From Exiguobacterium sp. KRL4 (GTDB lineage Bacteria; Bacillota; Bacilli; Exiguobacteriales; Exiguobacteriaceae), in assembly GCF_001870785.1 (NCBI RefSeq), contig NZ_MOLV01000009.1:62001-126000 (forward strand): a DNA stretch of 64,000 nt, written 5' to 3'. This document shows positions 52,978 through 61,232 of the stretch, one piece after another. Both the position numbers and the translations under genes were made by a program. The notes beneath the pieces are model-generated. The model worked only from the letters and a program-made list of their open reading frames with translations, was not told the origin of the DNA and did not search any database. Position 1 is the first letter of the stretch. Every line of letters starts with the position of its first letter.

Positions 52978-55584
52978 TTACTCAGTGTTTTTCTTGTCCT
53001 CATTGGCTTTCTTTTTTGCCTCTGCTTCAGCCTTCGCTTTTGCCTCTGCTGCTTTTTTAGCCGCGTCGTCGGCTTTTGCTTTTGCGTCGTCCGCTTTACG
53101 TTTTGCGTCCGCATCGGCTTTCGCTTTTGCGTCGTCTGCTTTACGTTTGGCGTCCGCATCGGCTTTCGCTTTTGCGTCGTCCGCTTTACGTTTGGCGTCC
53201 GCATCGGCTTTCGCTTTTGCGTCGTCTGCTTTACGTTTGGCGTCCGCATCGGCTTTTGCTTTTGCGTCATCCGCTTGTTGTTTGGCATCGTCTGCTTTCG
53301 CAGCATCCGCTTTTTTCTTCGCTTCCGCTTCTGCTTGTTTTTTCTTTTCTTCGGCGGCTTTTTTCTTCGCCTCAGCTTCTTTTTTCTTTTTGTCTTCCTC
53401 TTTGAAACGACCTGTGTTTTTAAAGTCATTGGCACTGACGGATGCTGGCTGATTGAAGCGAGCACCTGACTTAAAGTAACTGCTGTTCGCATTATACGTC
53501 AGGTTGGCCATTTGAGCCCAAACATTTTGTGTTCGTTGATAATAGGTCGTCGCACCAAACAATGAGTTGTTTTGGTCATGTCCCGTCCAGACAGCGAGTG
53601 TAACACCAGGTGTTGAACCAACAAGGTAGGAATCCTTGATTTCGTTCGTCGTCCCTGTTTTACCAGCCCAATCTCCTGGCACCTTGAGTAAGGAATTCGC
53701 ATATTGAGCCGTTCCTTTATCAAAGACGCCGCGCATCATATCTAATGTTAAATAGGCAGTCCGATCTTCATAAATCCGTTTTTTCTTTGATTTCGCTTTA
53801 TAAATATTTTTGCCATCCTTCGTAATTTTGGAGATGATATACGGTTTGACATATTCACCGTAGTTCGCGAGTGTCGCATAAGCACCTGCAAGCTCAACCG
53901 GTGTGATTTCCATCGTCCCGAGCGCGGCAGAAGGCGCGTAACGGATGTTATCGGGAATTTCGATCCCCATGTCGACTAACTTTTGTATCGAGTTTGCCAT
54001 GTTCATTTTTTCGTACGTCTTAACGGCAGGGACGTTCAGCGAAAGTTCGAGTGCTTCTCGAATCGTAACGTTTCCACGGTAACGTCCGCCTTCATTATTG
54101 ATCGGGTTATCTCCCGGTTGACGAGGAACGGTCTGGTAATAATATTCTTCATCATTAATCGTCGAAGCTGGTGTAATCAATCCGTTTTCGATTCCGTTTG
54201 AATAGACGAGAATCGGTTTAGCGGTTGATCCGATTTGACGTTTCGCTTGGAAAGCACGGTTGAAGTCATCCGCAGCTCCATCTGTATAACGTCCACCAAC
54301 AAAACCTAGAATGCGACCGGTCTCATTTTGAATCAAGACGGCAGCTGTTTCTTCCGGATCTTTTTTGTTCACCGTTTTTTTCGTTTTTGGATCAACGACT
54401 TGTTTATACTGTAGTGTACTTGGGAAATTGGCTGCATTTTTAGCAGGCGTCTGCATCGCTTCGTGGATTTTTTTATCAAGCGTCAAGTGAATTTTATAAC
54501 CACCTTGGCGGATCGCGACAAGGGCTTGATCTTGATAATTCGCTTTGACTTCAGCGAGTTCAGACGGTTTGACTTCATCTTCTTTAACACCGTCTTTCTT
54601 CATGAAATAACTGGTCATGATTCTTAAGGATTCTTTTTCAGCCAAATCATAGACGTACGGATACGTCTCACGTGACCGTGTTGATGTTTTGGCGAAGTCT
54701 TTTGTGATATCGTATTTGATAGCTTTTTCGTACTGTGCTTTCGTAATGTTTTGGGCGACATACATCCGCTTTAAAACCGTTTTCATGCGGTTGGTACTTG
54801 GTGTCAGGTCTTTTTTGATGACACCACCTTGAAGGTACGGTGTGTAGTAGTACGGGTTTTTCGGGATTCCCGCTAAGAAAGCAGCTTGCGGTAACGTTAA
54901 TTTTTTCGCTGGTTTATTGAAGACACCACGTGAGGCCGCTTCGATTCCGGCGATATTGCGACCAAGTGAGTTTCGACCGAACGAAACGACGTTCAGATAC
55001 GCCTGCAGGATTTCATCTTTTGTCATCGCATTTTCCAGACGTAACGCCAAGATGATTTCTTTTGCTTTTCGTTCGAATGACACTTCGTTCGTTAAGATTT
55101 GGTTTTTAATCAACTGCTGCGTGAGCGTACTACCGCCTGTTCGTGAAGCGGAGTTCGTGAGTTCTTGCAAAACGGCACGTAATGTTGCTTTTGGCACAAC
55201 ACCATCATGTTCGTAAAAATCAACATCTTCCGTTGATAAAACGGCATCGAGCAGATAGGGTGAAATTTCTTTGATATCGACAGGCTGACGTTCTTCATCT
55301 GTCGAGATGTTCGTCAACTTTTCGCCACTTCCCCAATAAATCTGACTCGTAATGGCATAACTATTCACTTGTTGCTTCATTTCTGTCAATTGAGGTGCTT
55401 TTGTATCTTTGACGAGCGACGCAAAGTAACCTCCAGCTGCTCCGACAGAAAAACTTCCGACCAGTAAGACACCTATAATGAGGAATAAAATGATATTCCA
55501 AGATACGTCGTATGTGATATTCGACCAGTGCCGAACGGCTTTCGCCCGGGGGTGATTCCAAAACTTGAACCAGTTCTCGCGCAT
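52978..55584 (-). CDS. Class A penicillin-binding protein (PBP1A-like) with repetitive tail
   Basis: Bifunctional peptidoglycan synthase of 868 residues. A short cytosolic N-terminus and membrane helix (29-50) precede the GT51 glycosyltransferase (catalytic Glu119 in STEDVDF, GGSTLTQQLIKN at 150-161). The transpeptidase has Ser453-T-A-Lys456, SLN in ELSLNVPAV, and Lys642-Thr-Gly. From about residue 728 a 141-residue tail of Lys, Ala, Asp and Glu follows, including four perfect ADDAKAKADADAKRK units. The tail is extracellular and probably helical or wall-binding. ATG 55584 follows AAAGGAGA. Divergent from tyrS. Confidence 0.95.
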   Translation of the reverse strand: MRENWFKFWNHPRAKAVRHWSNITYDVSWNIILFLIIGVLLVGSFSVGAAGGYFASLVKDTKAPQLTEMKQQVNSYAITSQIYWGSGEKLTNISTDEERQPVDIKEISPYLLDAVLSTEDVDFYEHDGVVPKATLRAVLQELTNSASRTGGSTLTQQLIKNQILTNEVSFERKAKEIILALRLENAMTKDEILQAYLNVVSFGRNSLGRNIAGIEAASRGVFNKPAKKLTLPQAAFLAGIPKNPYYYTPYLQGGVIKKDLTPSTNRMKTVLKRMYVAQNITKAQYEKAIKYDITKDFAKTSTRSRETYPYVYDLAEKESLRIMTSYFMKKDGVKEDEVKPSELAEVKANYQDQALVAIRQGGYKIHLTLDKKIHEAMQTPAKNAANFPSTLQYKQVVDPKTKKTVNKKDPEETAAVLIQNETGRILGFVGGRYTDGAADDFNRAFQAKRQIGSTAKPILVYSNGIENGLITPASTINDEEYYYQTVPRQPGDNPINNEGGRYRGNVTIREALELSLNVPAVKTYEKMNMANSIQKLVDMGIEIPDNIRYAPSAALGTMEITPVELAGAYATLANYGEYVKPYIISKITKDGKNIYKAKSKKKRIYEDRTAYLTLDMMRGVFDKGTAQYANSLLKVPGDWAGKTGTTNEIKDSYLVGSTPGVTLAVWTGHDQNNSLFGATTYYQRTQNVWAQMANLTYNANSSYFKSGARFNQPASVSANDFKNTGRFKEEDKKKKEAEAKKKAAEEKKKQAEAEAKKKADAAKADDAKQQADDAKAKADADAKRKADDAKAKADADAKRKADDAKAKADADAKRKADDAKAKADADAKRKADDAKAKADDAAKKAAEAKAKAEAEAKKKANEDKKNTE
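53095..53274 (-). repeat. Four 45-bp coding tandem repeats in the PBP1A tail
   Basis: Each unit encodes the 15 residues ADDAKAKADADAKRK. The four copies differ only at a few synonymous positions; a fifth, degenerate copy follows on the C-terminal side. Confidence 0.93.
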
Positions 55585-55677
55585 AAATGATCTCCTTTAC
55601 ATCTTAAACTTGGGTGTAAATTAACATTAAATCACAGATAGGTGTATTGTACCATATCTGAAGTATCAGAAAGTGGC

Positions 55678-55707
55678 TTGACAGTGGATTCTGCTTCGAC
55701 GTATCAT
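55678..55707 (+). promoter_or_regulatory. Sigma-A promoter of the tyrS leader
   Basis: TTGACA (55678-55683), 18-bp spacer, TATCAT (55702-55707). The rest of the 400-bp gap before tyrS holds the T-box leader and, on the minus strand, a TGGTACAAT extended -10 for the PBP gene near 55650. Confidence 0.75.
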
Positions 55708-55739
55708 GGAAACATCTTAATGTGATTATATAAAAAATA

Positions 55740-55964
55740 AGCTGTGAATGGAATTGAGTAATGAATCGCTCCCTGTATCAGAGACCTAGTGGTGCTGCGA
55801 ACTAGGACATAGCGCTTTCATGAATTACGCTTCCAGGAGCTTCTTGAGAAATCAAGCGGATGTTGCCCCGTTATCGGTAATCTAAGTGGCATGATTTTCA
55901 TGCAATTAGGGTGGTACCACGGAATCTTCCGTCCCTTCGTTTATTCGAGGGGACGGTTTTTTTT
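55740..55964 (+). ncRNA. T-box leader of tyrS (tRNA-Tyr, specifier UAC)
   Basis: The specifier loop TGAATTAC carries TAC at 55826-55828. The T-box sequence AGGGTGGTACCACGG lies at 55908-55922, followed by a terminator (55929-55939 with 55946-55956) and eight T. Uncharged tRNA-Tyr should promote read-through into tyrS. Confidence 0.95.
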
Positions 55965-55987
55965 AGATTATTTTAGGGGGAAGACAG

Positions 55988-57235
55988 ATGACGTTACTGG
56001 AAGACTTAGAGTTTCGTGGTTTAATTAGTCAAATGACAGACGAAACAGGAATAAAAGAATTACTCGCAAACCCGACGACGCTGTATACAGGATTTGATCC
56101 GACGGCGGATTCGTTACACATCGGACACTTATTGCCGATCCTTGTCCTCAAACGATTCCAAGAAGCGGGGCATCACGTCATTGGATTAGTCGGCGGCGCA
56201 ACAGGTATGATTGGTGATCCAAGTGGTCGTTCAACAGAGCGTTCATTAAACACATCGGATATCGTCGAAGAATTCGCGAACCGGATCAAAGGACAATTAT
56301 CCCGCTTCTTACCGCTTGCAGGTGAAAACCCGGTGACGATTGCCAATAACTTAGATTGGACAAAGGATTTGACGATCATCGATTTCTTGCGCGATATCGG
56401 AAAACATTTCCCGATCAGCTACATGTTGGCCAAAGATTCCGTGGATTCCCGTCTCCAAAATGGGATTTCGTTCACAGAGTTTTCGTACATGTTGTTACAA
56501 TCATTCGATTTTTTGAAGTTATATGAAAATGAAGGCTGCCGCCTCCAGGTTGGAGGAAGCGATCAGTGGGGGAATATCACGGCGGGAATGGAATTGATTC
56601 GCCGTGTCGGACATGATCAAAAAGCATTCGGGATGACGGTCCCTCTTGTCACGAAATCAGATGGACAAAAGTTCGGAAAAACGGCAGGTGGTGCAGTATG
56701 GCTCGATGCGGAAAAAACGACACCATACGAATTCTACCAGTTTTGGTTTAACGTCGATGATTTAGATGTCATCAAGTTCTTGAAATACTTTACGTTCTTG
56801 ACGCATGAAGAAATCAGCGCACTCCAACAAGAAGTAGAAACCGCACCAGAAAAACGGGTGGCGCAGCGTCGACTAGCAGAAGAGATGACCGTCCTCGTTC
56901 ATGGAACGGATGCCTTGGAGCAAGCAGAACGTATCACGAAAGCACTCTTTAGCGGAGAAATCAAAGCGTTGAAAGCAGAAGACATTGCGGACGCGTTTAA
57001 AGGAATGCCACGTTTTACGCTTGGTGAGCACACTAACCTTGTCGATGTCCTGGTCGAGGCGAAGATCAGCCCGTCAAAACGTCAAGCGCGCGAAGATGTG
57101 ACGAATGGTGCCATTTACATCAACGGAGATCGAGAACAAGAACTGACGAAAGAGATTACGAAACAAGATGCGATTGGTGACTTCACGATCATCCGTCGTG
57201 GGAAAAAGAAATACTTTGTACTTGAGCACGCTTGA
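55988..57235 (+). CDS. tyrS: Tyrosyl-tRNA synthetase
   Basis: Charges tRNA-Tyr. The 415-residue protein has the class I motifs HIGH (44-47) and KFGKT (228-232, the TyrS form of KMSKS), the tyrosine-binding region in GFDPTADSLH and GGSDQWGNI, and a C-terminal S4 RNA-binding domain (LVEAKISPSKRQAREDVTNGAIYING). GGGGGAAG precedes the ATG. It is controlled by the upstream T-box. Confidence 0.98.
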   Translation: MTLLEDLEFRGLISQMTDETGIKELLANPTTLYTGFDPTADSLHIGHLLPILVLKRFQEAGHHVIGLVGGATGMIGDPSGRSTERSLNTSDIVEEFANRIKGQLSRFLPLAGENPVTIANNLDWTKDLTIIDFLRDIGKHFPISYMLAKDSVDSRLQNGISFTEFSYMLLQSFDFLKLYENEGCRLQVGGSDQWGNITAGMELIRRVGHDQKAFGMTVPLVTKSDGQKFGKTAGGAVWLDAEKTTPYEFYQFWFNVDDLDVIKFLKYFTFLTHEEISALQQEVETAPEKRVAQRRLAEEMTVLVHGTDALEQAERITKALFSGEIKALKAEDIADAFKGMPRFTLGEHTNLVDVLVEAKISPSKRQAREDVTNGAIYINGDREQELTKEITKQDAIGDFTIIRRGKKKYFVLEHA

Positions 57236-57240
57236 ACAAC

Positions 57241-57288
57241 ATAACAAAAACAACGCTGACGAAATTTCGTCAGCGTTGTTTTTGTTAT
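57241..57288. terminator. 48-bp perfect palindrome terminating tyrS and bioY
   Basis: Both 24-base arms (57241-57264 and 57265-57288) are exact reverse complements with no spacer. The palindrome includes the bioY stop codon and gives a T-rich tail on either strand. Confidence 0.9.
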
Positions 57289-57812
57289 GCCATCCGGAAT
57301 AAGCGAAGCGGGAGCAAACGAACGGCAATCGTCGTAGCAATCAAGGCCTTTAATAGATCCCCAAGGATGAACGGGATATTGATGACGAGTGCATCCATGA
57401 ATGATAGCTGTAAGACAATCATCAAACCCAATGTCCCGAGCAGGTAAACGAGTCCGAGTCCAAAAACTAACATCCCGATGAAGAGTGGGAGGAAACGGCG
57501 GGTTTTTTCAGCGACGAGGCCAATGAAAAATCCAGCAATCGGAAAGGCAATCAAATAGCCGACCGTCGGACCGACGAACGGAGCAAGTCCGCCTTTTCCG
57601 CCGAGTAGGGGAAGACCGACAGCAGCGAGCAATAAAAAGATGAGCACGGCAAGTCCACCGCGTTTTGCGCCGAGGATGGCACTGACCGTCATGATGGCAA
57701 GCATTTGAAGGGTAATCGGAACCGGACCGACGAGTTGAAGTTGCGGTAATAAACTAACCGCAGAAATGATGGCAGCCCCTAAGGCGATGAATGTAAGATC
57801 CTTTGTTTTCAT
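57285..57812 (-). CDS. bioY: Biotin transporter BioY
   Basis: Substrate-binding membrane subunit (S component) of an ECF-type biotin transporter, 175 residues from ATG 57812, with six hydrophobic helices. The BioY pattern is visible: GPVPITLQMLAIMTVSAILGAKRGGLAVLIFLLLAAVGLPLLGGKGGLAPFVGPTVGYLIAF. Genes for the ECF energising module are not adjacent, as is common. A 17-bp-arm BirA-type operator upstream indicates biotin-dependent repression. The frame extends upstream through the operator, which argues against a longer protein. Confidence 0.93.
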   Translation of the reverse strand: MKTKDLTFIALGAAIISAVSLLPQLQLVGPVPITLQMLAIMTVSAILGAKRGGLAVLIFLLLAAVGLPLLGGKGGLAPFVGPTVGYLIAFPIAGFFIGLVAEKTRRFLPLFIGMLVFGLGLVYLLGTLGLMIVLQLSFMDALVINIPFILGDLLKALIATTIAVRLLPLRLFRMA

Positions 57813-57827
57813 AAAATGACACATCCT

Positions 57828-57874
57828 CTTCTTTTGTGTTAACCAATATAAATAAAAGGTTAACACAAAAGAAG
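57828..57874. promoter_or_regulatory. BirA-type biotin operator upstream of bioY
   Basis: Perfect 17-bp arms (57828-57844 and 57858-57874) around a 13-bp spacer. The core GTTAACC...GGTTAAC matches the Firmicute BirA box as I recall it. Bifunctional BirA with biotinyl-AMP would block bioY transcription here. Confidence 0.85.
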
Positions 57875-57890
57875 GGAGATGAAAACATAA

Positions 57891-57917
57891 AAAAAGCACC
57901 CACCGAAGTGGATGCTT
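57891..57917 (-). terminator. Terminator of rpsD
   Basis: On the minus strand AAGCATCCAC pairs with GTGGGTGCTT (one mismatch, TTCG loop) before seven T. Confidence 0.85.
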
Positions 57918-57928
57918 GAAACAACTGA

Positions 57929-58528
57929 TTAACGTGAGTAGTACTCAACGACGAGTTGTTCTTGAATTTGATCGTTCAACTCTGAACGTTCTGGAAGACG
58001 AACGAAAGTTCCTTCGAGCTTCTCAGCATCAAACGTGATGAAGTCTTTAGTTGCTGGTGCAACTTCGAGTGCTTCTTTGATAACGACAAAGTTCTTCGAT
58101 TTTTCGCGAACTGAAATCGTTTGACCTGGTTTCACGCGGAACGACGGGATGTCGACGCGAGCGCCATCAACTTGGAGGTGACCGTGGTTGACGAGCTGAC
58201 GAGCAGCACGACGTGTACGAGCCATACCCATACGGTAAACGACGTTGTCAAGACGTGCTTCAAGTAAGAACATGAAGTTCTCACCGTGGATACCAGGCAT
58301 TTTGCCAGCATCGTTGAAGATACGGTTGAATTGGCGTTCGTTTACTCCGTACATGTGACGAAGCGTTTGCTTCGCTTGAAGTTGAAGACCGTACTCAGAC
58401 ATTTTGCGACGGCTGTTACCGTGTTGTCCTGGAGCGTACGGACGTTTTGCGATTTCTTTTCCTGTTTCAGTAAGAGAGATACCGAGACGACGTGAAAGTT
58501 TCCAAGCTGGACCTGTATAGCGAGCCAT
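57929..58528 (-). CDS. rpsD: 30S ribosomal protein S4
   Basis: Primary 16S rRNA-binding protein that nucleates small-subunit assembly. The 199-residue protein opens [25 protein letters not shown] and has the S4 domain [34 protein letters not shown]. It lacks the N-terminal Cys zinc motif, as in most Bacilli. As in B. subtilis it stands alone next to tyrS, away from the main ribosomal operons, with its own promoter and structured leader suited to S4 autoregulation. Confidence 0.98.
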   Translation of the reverse strand: MARYTGPAWKLSRRLGISLTETGKEIAKRPYAPGQHGNSRRKMSEYGLQLQAKQTLRHMYGVNERQFNRIFNDAGKMPGIHGENFMFLLEARLDNVVYRMGMARTRRAARQLVNHGHLQVDGARVDIPSFRVKPGQTISVREKSKNFVVIKEALEVAPATKDFITFDAEKLEGTFVRLPERSELNDQIQEQLVVEYYSR

Positions 58529-58544
58529 AATAAGACTCCTCCTT

Positions 58545-58718
58545 AGTGTTCGTTATTATTTGCATAAAAATAATAACGCCATCAAACCCACGTTACGCCC
58601 ATTTCATGATGTGGCACCCTCGCTTGATAGCAAAGTTACACGATGCCCCTCCGGCAAAGCCGAGTCATGAAATGTGATACGTAAGCGATTTGACCGCTAT
58701 CGTTATCATTTCTGCACT
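58545..58718 (-). ncRNA. Structured 5' leader of rpsD, probable S4 autoregulatory element
   Basis: The transcript leader contains a 10-bp long-range pairing (58665-58674 with 58600-58609) enclosing a GC-rich hairpin, and a 10-bp hairpin (58569-58578 with 58551-58560) directly before the ribosome site. In B. subtilis S4 binds such a leader to repress its own synthesis; that role here is inferred. Confidence 0.6.
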
Positions 58719-58724
58719 TTTACA

Positions 58725-58753
58725 AGTATACGTCTGCATATTCCTGCTGTCAA
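58725..58753 (-). promoter_or_regulatory. Sigma-A promoter of rpsD
   Basis: TTGACA (58753-58748), 17-bp spacer, TATACT (58730-58725). The -35 directly abuts the ytsP stop codon. Confidence 0.85.
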
Positions 58754-59239
58754 TCAAATATGACGAAGAAGCGTTTTGCAAAATGCTTCGAGGCCGGCTT
58801 GATCCGTTTCGTCAAAACGATTCAGTTCAGGACTATCGATATCAAGAACACCAATCGTGACACCGTTTTGAACCAATGGAACAACAATTTCAGAATTCGT
58901 AGCTGCATCACAGGCGATATGACCTGGGAAGGCATGGACGTCCATGACGAGTTGTGTGACTTGATCTTGTGCCGCTGTTCCGCAGACACCACGTCCAAAC
59001 GGAATCCGGACGCAGGCCGGTAAACCTTGGAATGGACCGAGGACTAGCTCATTTTGTTCTGTATCCGTTAAGTAGAAACCGACCCAGTTCGTCCGATCTA
59101 GAAATTGACCGAGTAAAGCACTTGCGTTGGCGAGATTAGCGACTTGATTTGTTTCACCAGCGAGCAAAGCATCGAGTTGTTTATTCAGCATTTCATATTG
59201 TTTCGTGCGGTCACCGTCATAAGTTGTGGTCTCGAACAT
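58754..59239 (-). CDS. ytsP: Free methionine-R-sulfoxide reductase, GAF-type (YtsP)
   Basis: A 161-residue GAF-domain enzyme that reduces free methionine-R-sulfoxide. The three catalytic cysteines Cys76, Cys86 and Cys110 have the 10- and 24-residue spacing known for fRMsr, in the segments LPACVRIPFGRGVCGTAA and HIACDAATNSEIVVP. ATG 59239 follows AGGAGGAA. It lies just upstream of rpsD on the same strand, as in B. subtilis, with no terminator between. Confidence 0.92.
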   Translation of the reverse strand: MFETTTYDGDRTKQYEMLNKQLDALLAGETNQVANLANASALLGQFLDRTNWVGFYLTDTEQNELVLGPFQGLPACVRIPFGRGVCGTAAQDQVTQLVMDVHAFPGHIACDAATNSEIVVPLVQNGVTIGVLDIDSPELNRFDETDQAGLEAFCKTLLRHI

Positions 59240-59459
59240 CAAAAATTCCTCCTGAAAAATCATATTTTATTCATCTTATCGGGTTTTCGTGCGACTGACA
59301 AACAATTGAATTCAGGAAATGGTCGCGGAAAGTTCGGAAGAAATTAGGAAAAGCCCGAGTAATTCTATGCAAATCGGTTGCGCTATACTATTATAAGGAT
59401 AAGATTAAAGCGAATTTATTGGAAAGTGAAATCGCTTGACAGGGTGGAGGTCGTAACAA

Positions 59460-61166
59460 ATGTGGGCATGGGTGATTGGCGTCATCGTCATCGTATTACT
59501 CGTCATGCTGTTTAGCATGATTAGTCGGAAAAAATATTATACGAAAATCGATGAACTTGATCTGCGGAAACAAGGAATCATTAGTGCATCGATTCCGAAG
59601 GAGCTGCAAGAACTAAAGGAACTCCCGATGGCGGGTGAGACGGAGACGAAATTCACATCCTGGCACCAGGCATGGGAAGAGTTAGTGACCGTCCACGTGG
59701 CACAAATTGATGAGACGTTATATCGGGCAGAAGAAGGGCTAGATGGCTATCGTTTTGTAGCGGTTAAAAACGATCTGGAAGTAACGGAACAACTCATTGC
59801 TGAACTTGAAGGATTGATCGATGAGATGTTAACCGATATGTCGACGTTTAAGACGAATCAATCCGTCTTAGCAGAACTGAAAGCGCAAGGGGAAACCCAC
59901 TCTAGTCAAGTGCATAAATCCCTGTTACTGCAAGCGACATCGTTTGGACCAGCTTTACCTAAGTTGGAAGAACAAGCAGAGACGATTGACCAATTGCGTA
60001 CAGAGATGGTTGCTTTCGAGGAAGCAGGAGAAGTGACGAAAGCTTACGAAACAAGTCTTCAGCTTGAAGCGAAAGTCGAAGAGACCCGTCAGCTCGTCGA
60101 AGTGATTCCGCAACATTGGAAAACACTAGCACATGAATTAAGACAACGGATTGATCAATTAAGTGCCGGCTATAAAGAGATGACACTTGACGGTTATCCA
60201 CTGGAGCCGCTTGGTATGCAATCTGATATCAAACGGTTTGAAGAACAGCGTCTGAGTCTCGTCAAAAAGTTGGAGTTCCTCGAAATCGTTGGTCTAGAAG
60301 AACAAGTACAACAGCTTGCTTCAGATATTGATCAAATGTACGATACGTTCCGGCGTGAAGTGGATGCTCGACACCATGTGAAAAAAGAAAATCAGTCGCT
60401 GAAACAAAAAGCATTACGGATGCGTGAAAAAATACATCAATTGGCGCAAGAGTTCAGCATGCTACGAGAAAATTATGAAATCTCAGCGGATCTAGGTGAG
60501 CATTATGAGTCGATTCAACGAGATGAAGAAATGTTGTTTGGTGCAGCAAAAGATTTAGACGAATCGATCGCAAGCCGCATCATCCCATTTAGTATGTTGG
60601 AGGATCAAATGCGAGATGCCGTTCGTTTAGAAGAACAGTTGATGATTCAGTATGAACGGTTTACCGTTGAACTTCAGGCATTACGTAAAGAAGAGACAGA
60701 AGTCCGACAACGGGTCACGGAATGGCGTCAGCTTCTTTCGACGACTCGCTTGCGTTTGAAACGGTTAGGTTTACCGAAAATCCCAGCGGATGTCGAGGAG
60801 GCATTACATGCTTCAAGTCGTTCCCTGCAGACCCTGGAGTCACGTTTAGAAGAGCTACCATTTAACGTCAATTATATCGTTTCTCAAAGTGAAGACGTCA
60901 ACGGGACGTTTAGATTGTTGCAAGAACGGATAGATAAACTAGTATTCGAAGTCACGTATGCGGAACGTCTTGTCCAATACGCCAACCGTTTCCGGCGGCA
61001 CGATAATGAGATACATATGTCGCTGACGATTGCTGAGACAAAGTTCCTGGCGGGAGATTACGAGCGGACGATCACTTTAGGAGAACGTGTTTTGGAACAA
61101 TTTGATCCAGGCTCCATCGAACGTATTCGAAAAGCATGCGGTCAACAGGAAACGATGCATGTGTAA
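59460..61166 (+). CDS. ezrA: Septation ring formation regulator EzrA
   Basis: A 568-residue division protein that limits FtsZ ring assembly and recruits PBP1. It has the EzrA plan: one N-terminal membrane helix (MWAWVIGVIVIVLLVMLF) and a long cytosolic array of spectrin-like coiled coils. The C-terminal segment VNYIVSQSEDVNGTF...LVQYANRFRRHDNE is the conserved region containing the QNR-type patch. ATG 59460 follows GGAGGTCG. Monocistronic, next to ytsP-rpsD as in other Bacilli. Confidence 0.93.
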   Translation: MWAWVIGVIVIVLLVMLFSMISRKKYYTKIDELDLRKQGIISASIPKELQELKELPMAGETETKFTSWHQAWEELVTVHVAQIDETLYRAEEGLDGYRFVAVKNDLEVTEQLIAELEGLIDEMLTDMSTFKTNQSVLAELKAQGETHSSQVHKSLLLQATSFGPALPKLEEQAETIDQLRTEMVAFEEAGEVTKAYETSLQLEAKVEETRQLVEVIPQHWKTLAHELRQRIDQLSAGYKEMTLDGYPLEPLGMQSDIKRFEEQRLSLVKKLEFLEIVGLEEQVQQLASDIDQMYDTFRREVDARHHVKKENQSLKQKALRMREKIHQLAQEFSMLRENYEISADLGEHYESIQRDEEMLFGAAKDLDESIASRIIPFSMLEDQMRDAVRLEEQLMIQYERFTVELQALRKEETEVRQRVTEWRQLLSTTRLRLKRLGLPKIPADVEEALHASSRSLQTLESRLEELPFNVNYIVSQSEDVNGTFRLLQERIDKLVFEVTYAERLVQYANRFRRHDNEIHMSLTIAETKFLAGDYERTITLGERVLEQFDPGSIERIRKACGQQETMHV

Positions 61167-61181
61167 TCATCACTGACAATT

Positions 61182-61212
61182 CAGGGTGGCCGTCCAGGTC
61201 ACCCTGTTTTTG
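61182..61212 (+). terminator. Terminator of ezrA
   Basis: CAGGGTG (61182-61188) pairs with CACCCTG (61200-61206), then five T. Confidence 0.85.
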
Positions 61213-61232
61213 TAAAAAAAGGAGCGGTTGAG

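Noticed and set aside
53095-53274. 45-bp periodic repeats considered as a CRISPR or origin iteron array
   Set aside because: The repeats are contiguous without unique spacers and keep the PBP reading frame, so they are coding repeats.
52973-53452. Open frame of 159 codons rich in Ala, Ser and Phe on the plus strand
   Set aside because: It is the complement of the Lys/Ala/Asp repeat tail of the PBP gene; the repetitive codon pattern removes stops in several frames. It has no ribosome site.
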